A DNA stretch of 64,000 nt, from positions 6,163,565 through 6,227,564 of the forward strand of contig NZ_SJOM01000007.1 of the NCBI RefSeq assembly GCF_004762045.1. Direction: 5' to 3'. The position numbers and the translations under genes are program-made. This document shows, piece by piece, positions 41,652 through 50,800 of the stretch. The notes below the pieces were generated by a model. That model did no database searches. It was not told the origin of the DNA and was given only the letters and a program-made list of their open reading frames with translations. Numbering within the stretch: the stretch's first letter is position 1; every line of letters begins with the position of its first letter. Source of the stretch: Mycobacterium sp. DL99. Its GTDB lineage: Bacteria; Actinomycetota; Actinomycetes; Mycobacteriales; Mycobacteriaceae.

Positions 41652-43414
41652 GCCGGAATCCCGGCCCGCCGCCACGTCACATTCAACGGGATCGGCCCGT
41701 TCGGCAGCCAGGGCTGCTCGTCGACCAGGTCGGACACATTCCAGGTGCCCCGCTCGATCACCCCGAGGGCCGCGTCAATCACCTTGTACTCCTGGGTCTT
41801 GCGATGGATCGGCTGCGATTCCACCCATGCCACCACGAACTCGCCCGGTTCGAACTGCGCCTCGGACTGGATCGCGGCGATGAGATCTTCATTGTGCAGG
41901 TGTCCGTCACCGAAATTGAAACCGATGATCGTGTTGCACGCCATCTCCCCCTCGCGCACGGTGCGGCTGTCGATGTCCGGGAGGGATTTCAACAGAACCG
42001 AATAGAGTCCGCGGCCCTGGCTGTGCAGTGCGCGCCACGCGGTGACCTGCTGGGTGAACACCTCGGCCACCACCGGGTCCCAGCCGAAGTTGATGTACTG
42101 ATCCACCGTGTTCGGCGCGGACCGGGTGACCCGGTTCAGCTTCTGCTCGGCGCCCGGGGTGAAGGTCCACACCGCCGAAGCCCAGTTGCCCGCGTACTGA
42201 CGCATGGCGGGCAGGAACGACACCAGGTCCGGCCGGAAGTTACCCAGCACCGGGAAGAAGCACAGCCCGATCAGCAGCACCACAGTCAGCCAGGGCGAGG
42301 ACATGTCCGCGATGGCGTAGCCGTCCCAGTTCGGGAAGCCGAGAAACAGGAAGACGGTGATGTAGGCGAACAGCACGTTCCATTCCACCGGAACCGCCAG
42401 CGGGAACGTCGAGATGATGAACAGGTGGAAGCACACCATCACCGCGGCCGCGCCGAACGTGAGCCAGGGCCACGGTGACAGCAGCAGCGCCAGCGGTGCG
42501 ACGATCTCCACAAAGCTGCCCGGCCCGTGCGCCATGAAGGTCGCCAGGTGCGAGGGACGAAGATCGTGCGGGAAGTTGCGGTAGTGCGCGCGCTTGAGCC
42601 ACTTGAACGGAAGCGTCGGGCTGTTACTCACCATCGGCGGGATGACGTTGGTGAAGTGCAGACCGAACTTGGAGACACCGGCCCAGATCCACACCGTGCC
42701 GATCAAGAGCTTGCCCGCGATGATCATGTCGACGAACGGCAATGTCGTGAAGAACAGCAGCGCGGGCAGGTACTGCTCGCCGCGGGCAGCCAGGAAGATC
42801 GTCTTGTCCCGCAAGCCGATCACGACCAGCAGCACCATCGGCATGATCAGCAGCGCAGGGTTCACCAGGCCCGAGGTGTTCTGTGGCAACACCGCGCTCA
42901 GCGAATCGCTGTGCACACCGGGTGCCACCAGCGCCACCACCACGGCGGCGATCAGCGCCAGGTACACGAACACGTCGAACCGGGTGCGACGGTCACCGTC
43001 GGTTAACGGCACCGCCTTCCACGGCCGCAGCCGAATCGTGTTGACCTTGGCCCAGAATCGGTAACCGCCCGTCATCGGCTTCGTCTTGCCGGCAAGTGGG
43101 CCCCACGATCCGGCCAGCCCGAGGAGCTCCAGCAGGATGGTCCACAGGATCAGCTTCTGATACACGATCGGCTGATTCCACCAGTCGGCCACATGCCAGA
43201 AGGCGGGCAGATGAGACGTCGCAGTCGCGATGACGACCCCGCCGAGCGCGTAGAAGAGCGTCAGCTTGACGATGTAGAGCACATGGATCATGCGGGGAGC
43301 GCCGAGGCCGTGGTCCACCCACTTGAGGCTCATGATCCGGAGGCGGTCCCTCAGTGGCAGGCGCAGAAACTCCTCGAGGTCGACCTCTGGCAGGGTTGGG
43401 TTGACGAATCCCAT
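41648..43414 (-). CDS. DUF3556 transmembrane protein
   Basis: 588 residues with about 8-10 membrane helices between residues 45 and 410, then a soluble C-terminal domain (about 420-588). The segment LIGTVWIWAGVSKFGLHFTNVIPPMV resembles the W-x-G-x-x-K helix of DoxX/HTTM-type membrane proteins. The C-terminal part includes GWDPVVAEVFTQQVTAWRAL. It matches the actinobacterial DUF3556 family, which has no assigned function. It lies 24 bp after an acyl-CoA ligase and overlaps the FAD enzyme, suggesting a membrane platform for lipid modification. A GGAGCTCGCC ribosome site precedes the ATG. Confidence 0.8.
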   Translation of the reverse strand: MGFVNPTLPEVDLEEFLRLPLRDRLRIMSLKWVDHGLGAPRMIHVLYIVKLTLFYALGGVVIATATSHLPAFWHVADWWNQPIVYQKLILWTILLELLGLAGSWGPLAGKTKPMTGGYRFWAKVNTIRLRPWKAVPLTDGDRRTRFDVFVYLALIAAVVVALVAPGVHSDSLSAVLPQNTSGLVNPALLIMPMVLLVVIGLRDKTIFLAARGEQYLPALLFFTTLPFVDMIIAGKLLIGTVWIWAGVSKFGLHFTNVIPPMVSNSPTLPFKWLKRAHYRNFPHDLRPSHLATFMAHGPGSFVEIVAPLALLLSPWPWLTFGAAAVMVCFHLFIISTFPLAVPVEWNVLFAYITVFLFLGFPNWDGYAIADMSSPWLTVVLLIGLCFFPVLGNFRPDLVSFLPAMRQYAGNWASAVWTFTPGAEQKLNRVTRSAPNTVDQYINFGWDPVVAEVFTQQVTAWRALHSQGRGLYSVLLKSLPDIDSRTVREGEMACNTIIGFNFGDGHLHNEDLIAAIQSEAQFEPGEFVVAWVESQPIHRKTQEYKVIDAALGVIERGTWNVSDLVDEQPWLPNGPIPLNVTWRRAGIPA

Positions 43415-43438
43415 GGCGAGCTCCTTTGTCGTACCGGG

Positions 43439-44902
43439 CTAGGACCGCGCAACCGCGGTGGTCAGTGTCTTACGCAGCGTCGGCTTGTCGATCTTGCCGA
43501 CGGGGTTCACGGGCAGGCCGGGCAGAATTGTGATCTCTACGGGCAGTTTGTATTTCGACACCGATGCGGTGAGATGTTCGCGGATCCGGTCCTCGCCGAG
43601 CTCGGCGCCCGGGTTCAGTGACACGAACAGGACCGGCTCCTCGCCGTAGACCGGATTCGCGCGCCCGACGACGGCGGCCTCGGCGATCTCGGGCAGCTGG
43701 TGGACAACCGTCTCGATCTCCTTGGGGTAGATGTTCTCCCCGCCGCGGATGATCATGTCCTTGGCCCGGTCCACGAGCACCAGGTATCCGTCCTCGTCGA
43801 ACCGGCCCACATCGCCGGTGCGCAGCCAGCCGTCGACCAGGGTCTCGGCGGTCTCCTCCGGGCGGTTGAGATAGCCGCGCATGACGTTGGGGCCTTTGAT
43901 GACGACTTCGCCGACCTCTCCTTGCGGGAGCGTCGCACCGGAGCCGTCGACGATGCGAATCTCCTGACCCGGCAACGGGATGCCGACGGTTCCCGGCTTG
44001 CGCTTGCCATGCAGCGGATTGCCCGTGCTGGCGCAGGAACCCTCGGACAGTCCGTAACCCTCGATGAGCCCGATGCCGTAGCGACGCTCGAACCGCTCAA
44101 GAAGTTCAACGCTGGCCGGCGCGGCGCCACACACCGCGAACCGCACCGAGCTGGCATCGGGCTGCACCTCGGCGGGCAGTCCGGCGAGCATCGTGTAGAT
44201 GGTGGGTACTGCGGAAAAGTATGTGGCGCGGGTAGTTTCGATGTGCTCGAAGAACGTGGCCGGGTTGAACCGGCCGGCGATCGTGGTCCGGCCGCCGGCG
44301 ATCAGCGGGGACAGGGTGCTGACCACGATGCCGTTGACGTGGAACAGCGGCAGAATCAGCAGGCTGTGGTCCGCCTCGGTGAGCTCGAACCCCTGGATGA
44401 CCATGTCGCACATGGCATTGACATTGGCGTGGTCGAGCATGACGCCCTTGGGCCTGCCCGTGGTGCCGCTCGTGTAGATCAGCAGGGCCAGCGCGTCGTC
44501 CGAGATCTCGACGGGTGCGACCGGATCCGCCGATCCGGCGGCCAGATCATCGAGCGTCAGGACCGGCACCTCAGCCGCCGTATCGTCGTCTACGACGAGC
44601 ACCTTGGACCTGGCATCGGCGACCTGGTAGGCCATCTCGGCCGCCACCAGGGTCGGGCTGATCGGGGTGACAACGGCACCCAAGCGCCAGGCCGCGAAGA
44701 GCGTCACGACGAATTCGGCACGGTTGGGCAGCTTGAGTGCGACGACATCGCCGGGCCCGACGCCCACCGACCGAAGCGCGGCCGCGGCACGGGTCACGGT
44801 GTCGAGGAATGCGGTGTTGTCGAGGTCGAGGGCGTCGTCGGCGACGGCGGAAGCATGCGGGGCCAGGGCGGCGCGGCGATCTGGCAGGGTCGCGAGGAAC
44901 AT
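43439..44902 (-). CDS. Acyl-CoA synthetase (AMP-forming, class I adenylate-forming enzyme)
   Basis: 487 residues. The P-loop-like motif is LLIYTSGTTGRPKGVMLDHAN (A3), followed by EGYGLSEGS (A5), WLRTGDVGRFDEDGYLVLVDRAKD (A7-A8) and the C-terminal lysine motif NPVGKIDKPTLRKTL (A10). It should activate a fatty or aromatic acid to its CoA thioester. It is first in the operon with DUF3556 and the CrtI-like enzyme. A TACCGT box on the minus strand (44909-44914) is 6 nt before the ATG. The regulator on the other side is of the PucR type. Confidence 0.9.
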   Translation of the reverse strand: MFLATLPDRRAALAPHASAVADDALDLDNTAFLDTVTRAAAALRSVGVGPGDVVALKLPNRAEFVVTLFAAWRLGAVVTPISPTLVAAEMAYQVADARSKVLVVDDDTAAEVPVLTLDDLAAGSADPVAPVEISDDALALLIYTSGTTGRPKGVMLDHANVNAMCDMVIQGFELTEADHSLLILPLFHVNGIVVSTLSPLIAGGRTTIAGRFNPATFFEHIETTRATYFSAVPTIYTMLAGLPAEVQPDASSVRFAVCGAAPASVELLERFERRYGIGLIEGYGLSEGSCASTGNPLHGKRKPGTVGIPLPGQEIRIVDGSGATLPQGEVGEVVIKGPNVMRGYLNRPEETAETLVDGWLRTGDVGRFDEDGYLVLVDRAKDMIIRGGENIYPKEIETVVHQLPEIAEAAVVGRANPVYGEEPVLFVSLNPGAELGEDRIREHLTASVSKYKLPVEITILPGLPVNPVGKIDKPTLRKTLTTAVARS

Positions 44903-45008
44903 GTCACGACGGTAGGTAGCCGGTGATGCGCCTCACATCATCTCGCGGCGATGAAGTCGGCCCGGCGGTTTGTCGCTTGGAGACAAATTTGCGATCTAGG
45001 GTCAACAC
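44903..45008. promoter_or_regulatory. Divergent promoter region, acyl-CoA ligase operon / pucR-like gene
   Basis: TACCGT (minus, 44909-44914) serves the ligase and TAGGGT (plus, 44997-45002) lies 6 nt before the regulator ATG. An interrupted palindrome TTTGTC-N7-GACAAA at 44969-44987 falls in between, upstream of the plus-strand -10, and could bind the regulator. Confidence 0.45.
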
Positions 45009-46274
45009 ATGGACACCGATGTCGCGGCCGCATCCGCCGTGGTGATGGATCGGTTGATGGCACGTCAAGTAGCGGTGAGCCATTCCGTACAACAGGCCCT
45101 GGCCAGCGACATTACGGAGTTGCGTGGCGATCCCGAGTTGGTGCAACTACTGGGATCCAGTGTCGCGGGCAATGTCGAGACCATCTTCCATGCGCTTCGC
45201 CACGACATATCGCTGGGCAACATCGAACCGCCGACCGCCGCCCTGGAGTACGCCCGGCGCGTGGCCCAGCGCGGTGTGCCGATGGAGGCGCTGGTGCGCG
45301 CATATCGGTTGGGGCACGCCCTGGTGATCGACGCCGCGGCCGAGGAGGTCAACGCCGCCGGACTTCAGGCCCGGATCGGGTTGGCGGTGTTCGAGCGGAT
45401 CACCTCGGTGTCGTTCCGCTACATCGACTGGATCAGCCAGCAGGTGGTGGTGGTCTACGAAGCCGAACGCGACCGGTGGCTGGCCAACCGGAACAGCGCC
45501 AGGGCGCTGCGGGTGCGTGAGCTGCTCGCGACGCCACTGTCGGTCTCGGTGTCCGACCCCGATACCCTCACCGCGACGCTGCGGTACCCGATGCAGCGGA
45601 CACATCTTGCCGTCGTGATGTGGTGGCCGGCCGACTCCGAACTGGACGACGGGCTCGGCCGGCTGGAGTCAGCACTCCGGGACTCGGCAGAAGCTGTTGG
45701 GGCACAAAGTAGTCCGTTGTTCATCGCCGCTGATCGCAACACCGGCTGGGGGTGGATACCGCTGTCGGCCTCTGCAGCGACGACCGCGGTCGAGGTTGTC
45801 CGCTCCCACATGGGCGCACGGCACACCGGCCCTGCAGCTGCGCTCGGCACACCGTTGTACGGCGTCGACGGCTTCCGCAGATCACATCGTCAGGCCATGA
45901 AAGCCCGTGGCGTCGCGCTCGCCGCCGGCACCGGCGGGGTCACCGCCGCCGGTGACCCAGGACTTGCCGCTGCGGCGCTAATCGGTGAAAACCTGGACGA
46001 TGCAAAGGAATTCGTTTCCCAGACATTAGGCGCCCTGGCATCGGACACCGCCAACGACGCCCGGCTGCGGGAAACCCTGCGGGTGTACCTGCACGGCGGC
46101 GCCAGCTACAAATCGGCGGGCGAGAAACTCAACCTGCATTTCAACTCGGTCAAGTACCGCGTCGGCCGTGCCGAGGAGCGCCGCGGCAGGCCCGTCGACG
46201 ACGATCGGCTCGACGTCGAACTGGCCCTGCTGCTGTGTGAGCGGTACGGCACCGCGGTGCTGTCCGGTCCCTGA
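45009..46274 (+). CDS. PucR/CdaR-type transcriptional regulator
   Basis: 421 residues. The N-terminal part (about 1-165) is a helical sensor region, with YARRVAQRGVPMEALVRAYRLGH and FRYIDWISQQVVVVYEAERDRWL as in the mycobacterial RsbRD-like/PucR group. The middle is a degenerate GGDEF-like domain. The C terminus (about 355-415) is the PucR helix-turn-helix: LRETLRVYLHGGASYKSAGEKLNLHFNSVKYRVGRAEE. Start at 45009 is supported by a TAGGGT box 6 nt upstream. It is divergent from the ligase-DUF3556-FAD operon and probably controls it. Its end lies 13 bp from the convergent accD4 end. Confidence 0.87.
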   Translation: MDTDVAAASAVVMDRLMARQVAVSHSVQQALASDITELRGDPELVQLLGSSVAGNVETIFHALRHDISLGNIEPPTAALEYARRVAQRGVPMEALVRAYRLGHALVIDAAAEEVNAAGLQARIGLAVFERITSVSFRYIDWISQQVVVVYEAERDRWLANRNSARALRVRELLATPLSVSVSDPDTLTATLRYPMQRTHLAVVMWWPADSELDDGLGRLESALRDSAEAVGAQSSPLFIAADRNTGWGWIPLSASAATTAVEVVRSHMGARHTGPAAALGTPLYGVDGFRRSHRQAMKARGVALAAGTGGVTAAGDPGLAAAALIGENLDDAKEFVSQTLGALASDTANDARLRETLRVYLHGGASYKSAGEKLNLHFNSVKYRVGRAEERRGRPVDDDRLDVELALLLCERYGTAVLSGP

Positions 46275-46287
46275 CCCTAGCTGACGA

Positions 46288-47841
46288 TCAGATCGGGGTC
46301 AGACCGTGCTTACGCTGGACCTTGGGCATGTTCTGCTTGTCCCGCAGCAGGTGCAGGGACTTACGCAGGAGCAGCCGGGTCTCGTGCGGCTGGATCACGC
46401 CGTCGATGTAACCGCGCTCGGCCGCGATCCACGGCGTGGCCAGGTTGAGGTTGTAGCCCTCGATGAAGTCGGCGCGGATCTTCTGCACCTCAGGCGCGGT
46501 CGGATCCGGGAACCGCTTCACCAACAGCTGCGCCGCACCCTCGGCACCGATCACCGCGATACGCGCAGTCGGCCAGGCGAAGTTCAGGTCGGCCGACAGC
46601 TGCTTGGAACCCATCACCGCATACCCGCCGCCGTAGGCCTTGCGGACGATGATGGTCACCTTCGGCACATCGGCCTCGACGATCGCGTTGAAGAACCGGC
46701 CGCCGCGCTTGATGATCCCCTTCTCCTCCTCGGCGAAACCCGGCATGGCGCCGGGGGTGTCCACGACGAAAACCAAAGGCAGGTTGAAGGAGTCGCAGAA
46801 CCGGATGAAGCTGGCGGCCTTGTCGGAGGCATCGGTGTCCACCACGCCGGACAGGTGCATGGGCTGATTGGCGATCACACCGACCGGGCGGCCGTCCACC
46901 CGGGCGAACGCGGTGATCATGGCCGGGCCACGCTGCTCAGCGATCTCGAAGATGTCACCGTCGTCGAAGATCCGCAGCAGGATCTCGTGCATGTCGTAGG
47001 ACGTGTTGTCGGCATCCGGGACGATCGCGTCCAACTCCAGATCGTGCGGGGTGATCTCGGGTTCCAGACCCGGATTCACGATCGGCGCGTCGTCGAAGTG
47101 GTTGGCGGGCAGGAACGAAAGGTAGTCGCGGACGTACTGGAACGCCGCCGCCTCGTCCTCGACAACCTTGTGGATGTTGCCGCGCTGGGCCTGTACGTCG
47201 GCGCCGCCGAGTTCGTCGAACGTCACGTCCTCGCCGGTGACGTCCTTGATCACGTCCGGTCCGGTGATGAACATGTAGCCCTGATCGCGCACCGCCACCA
47301 GCAGATCGGTCTGGATCGGCGAGTACACCGCGCCGCCGGCGCATTTACCCAGGATGATCGAGATCTCCGGGACCAGGCCGCGCAGCATTTCGTGTCTGCG
47401 GCCCAGCTCGGCGTACCAGGCCAGCGAGGTCACCGCGTCCTGGATGCGGGCGCCGGCCGAGTCGTTGATACCGATGATCGGGCAGCCGACCATGGCCACC
47501 CACTCCATCAGCTTGGCCACCTTGCGGCCGAACATCTCACCGACCGAACCCTGGAACACCGTCTGGTCGTGGCTGAACACACCGACCGGGCGGCCGTTGA
47601 TGGTCCCGTGGCCGGTGACGACGCCGTCGCCGTAGAGCGCGTTGGGGTCACCCGGAGTGCGCGCCAACGCACCGATCTCGAGGAAGCTGCCCGGATCGAC
47701 CAGGGCGTGAATCCTGGCCCGTGCGGACGGAATTCCCTTCTTGTCCCGGCGGGCCTTGGCCTTCTCGTCGCCCGGATCGGCAGCCTGTTGCAGCTTCTCG
47801 CGGAGCTCGGCAAGCAGTTCAGCCGTGGTCTTGTTGGTCAC
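46288..47841 (-). CDS. accD4: Acyl-CoA carboxylase beta subunit AccD4 (Rv3799c-like)
   Basis: 517 residues from a GTG at 47841 that overlaps the pks13 stop. The two crotonase-like carboxyltransferase halves are clear: VVTGHGTINGRPVGVFSHD and GAVYSPIQTD in the first; FVVDTPGAMPGFAEEEKG, RKAYGGGYAVMGSK and AERGYIDGVIQP in the second. With AccA3 and AccD5/AccE5 it carboxylates long-chain (about C24-C26) acyl-CoA to give the alpha-branch extender used by Pks13. It is the third gene of fadD32-pks13-accD4. Confidence 0.95.
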   Translation of the reverse strand: MTNKTTAELLAELREKLQQAADPGDEKAKARRDKKGIPSARARIHALVDPGSFLEIGALARTPGDPNALYGDGVVTGHGTINGRPVGVFSHDQTVFQGSVGEMFGRKVAKLMEWVAMVGCPIIGINDSAGARIQDAVTSLAWYAELGRRHEMLRGLVPEISIILGKCAGGAVYSPIQTDLLVAVRDQGYMFITGPDVIKDVTGEDVTFDELGGADVQAQRGNIHKVVEDEAAAFQYVRDYLSFLPANHFDDAPIVNPGLEPEITPHDLELDAIVPDADNTSYDMHEILLRIFDDGDIFEIAEQRGPAMITAFARVDGRPVGVIANQPMHLSGVVDTDASDKAASFIRFCDSFNLPLVFVVDTPGAMPGFAEEEKGIIKRGGRFFNAIVEADVPKVTIIVRKAYGGGYAVMGSKQLSADLNFAWPTARIAVIGAEGAAQLLVKRFPDPTAPEVQKIRADFIEGYNLNLATPWIAAERGYIDGVIQPHETRLLLRKSLHLLRDKQNMPKVQRKHGLTPI

Positions 47842-50800
47842 TTGCTCTCGCTCTCCGCTTCGATACGGTTGATCGCCTCGCTCATGTGAGCACCGACTTT
47901 GGCAATGTACGGCTCGTCGATGGCCTGGATGTGCTCGCCCCCGATGGGCACCACCTCGAGATCCTTGACGTACTCCCCCCAGCCGCCGTCGGGCTTGCGG
48001 GTCGCGTACGCGGGCTCGAAGACGATGGCGTCATCGTGGTAGCGGTCGGCCAGGTACAGCGTGACGTGGCCGTCGTAGGACTGGACCTCGATGGTGGCCA
48101 GGGCACGCTGATCCAAATACGACGTGCGCTGATGCTCGATGATCCCGCCCGGGATCTGCACACCGCTGTCCTTGATCGCGTCCAGAACGAACTTCACCTG
48201 GCCCTCGTCGTCGAGCTGCTCCAGCTCCTCGTACGGGATCGCCGGGATCTCGACATTGAACGTGCGCTGGGCGAACAGGGCGTAGCGATCCCAACGGGCC
48301 CGCATCCCCTCCTTGCTCTGGTCGATCGGCTCGCCCGGAAGCGCGAGGTCGATCAGCCCGACGAACCGGACATCGGCACCTGCCTGCTTCAGGCCGATCG
48401 CGCACGCGTAGGCCAGCGCCCCGCCCAGCGACCAGCCGGCCAGGATGAACGGCCCCTTGTGCATCTCCAGCAGCTTGGGCACGTACTCGGCGGCACGCTC
48501 CTCGATCGCGCCCTCGACGCGCTCGATGCCGTACACCGGGGTGTCGGCCGGAAGCCGCTTCATCAGCGGCTCGTAGACGACGGTCGATCCGCCGGCCGGG
48601 TGGAACACGAACAGCGGCACGTGCGAGGTGCCCTCTTTGCCCGGTCGCAGAGTGCGGACGAATCCGTCGACAACACCTTCTTCGAGCTGATCACGCACGA
48701 TCGTCGACAGCTCTTCGATGGTCTTCGCCGAGCGCACCTGCTCGACCGTCACTGTGCCCTCGGCACGCTCCGAGAGCCGCTCGGACAGCTTCGTCGCGGT
48801 CTCTACATCGACGAAGGGCAGCTCGTTGAAGATGCCGACCGGCGACTTGCCGGTGACGATCGCCCACGTGGCGAAGGTGACGCGCTCAGCTGCGTCACGC
48901 GGCGGCACGTCGGCGCCCAGCGCCTCGGTGACCGCTTCCTGGGTGAGCACCTTGGCCGCGGCCGCGGCCGCGGTGGCCTTGCTCGGTCCGGACGGATCCG
49001 ACGGCGGAGCCGGGATCGACGGGCCCGACGGGTCACTCGGCGGGGCCGGAATGTCCAGTGCGGGTGCGGCTTCGGCAGCTTCAGCGCTGTCGTCGGAGTC
49101 CGTCTCCGCCAACGGGTGTCCGGCCTCGGCCAGCTTGGCCTCGAGCTCGGCGACCGTGGAGGCACCGCCCAGGAGTTCGGACTGCTCGGCGGCGATCTCG
49201 TCGGCCGTCTTGCCCTTCTGGGATTCGGCGATCTGATCGACCTCGTCGCGGTGCTCGATCGCGTACTTGATGAGCTCCTCGACGTTGTACAGGTTGGCGT
49301 CGCGCACCGCGGTCAGCTGGATCGGCGGCAGGTCGAAGTCGTACTCGACCCGGTTCTTGATCCGCACCGCCATCAGGGAATCCAGGCCCAGCTCGATCAG
49401 CGGCACCTCCCACGGCAGGTCCTCGGGCTCGTAGCCCATGGCACCGCCGACGATGGTGCCGAGTCGCTGTGCGATGGTCTCGCCCGAATCCGGTGACCAC
49501 TTGGCAAAGCCCGCACCGAGATTGGCGCCCTTGGTCAGGTTGTCGGACAGAATCGCCGCATCGTCCTCGACCTCGGGCTCAGCCACCGCTTCTGGGGTAG
49601 CCGAAACCTGCTCGGCGACAACACCGGCGCCCACGGCGGTCGGCAGCGCTGCCGCGGCGCCGCCACGGGTCACGATCGCGTCGTAGACCAACGTGAACGA
49701 TTCGTCGATGCGCGCGTGCACCTGCACCGAGGCGCCGCCCGGGTGCCGGGTCAGCGTGGTGACCAGGCGGGAGCCCTCGGCGGGCACCGCACGCTGCTCG
49801 GAAGCGGTCAGCTTGGCGTCCGGAAGCACCTGCGCGGCAGCCGCTTTCACCAGTGCGGCGAGGTCGGCGGTGCCCTTCGACACGAACTCCCAGACGTGCT
49901 TGCCGTCGGGTGTCGCGACGTGGTTGCCGGGCATCACTGCCGAGCTGTCCGCGGTGAACTGCGCGTCCAGCCAGTGCTGCTTGCGCTTGAACCGGGTGGG
50001 CGGGATGTTGGCGAAGTCCAGGGCACCGGCCAAACCGGTGGACTTGCGCGGGAACAGGGTCCGGAAGTCCAGCTCATGGCCGTGCACGAACAGGTGGGCC
50101 ATGGCGGTGACCATCGACTCGACCTCGTCCTGCTTACGGGCCAGGGTCGCCACCAACTGCGCGTCGTGCAAGCCGGCCGATGCGGTGGTCAGCCCAACCT
50201 GCATGAGGGCCACCGGGTTCGGCGCCAGCTCAAGGAACGTGGTGTGACCGTTGTCCACCGCGTTGCGGATGCCGTGGGTGAAGTAGACGCTGTGCCGCAG
50301 GCCCTTCTTCCAGTAGTCCACGTCGTGGATCGGCTCGGCGCCGGCCCGGATGAACTTGCCCTCGTGCACGGTCGAGAAGTAGCCCGTGGTCAGCGGATGC
50401 GGTTCGATACCTTGGATTTCGGCGGAAAGTTCACCGAGCAGCGGGTCCATCTGCTGGGTGTGACTGGCGCCCTTGGTCTGGAGCTTGCGGGCGAACTTGC
50501 CTTCCGATTCGGCCCGGGCGATGATCGCGTCGATCTGCTCCGGCGGGCCGCCGATGACGGTCTGGGTCGGGGCGGCGTAGACACACACCTCCAGGCCCGG
50601 GTAATCGGCGAAGACGGTCTTGATCTCGTCAGCCGAGTACTCGACGAGCGCCATCAGCCGGATGTACTCGCCGAACAGCATCGCCTCGCCCTCACCCATC
50701 AGGTGCGCACGCGAGCAGATGGTCCGGGTGGCGTCGGCCAGTGACAGGCCGCCCGCGAAGTACGCGGCGGCCGCTTCACCGAGCGACTGTCCCACCACCG

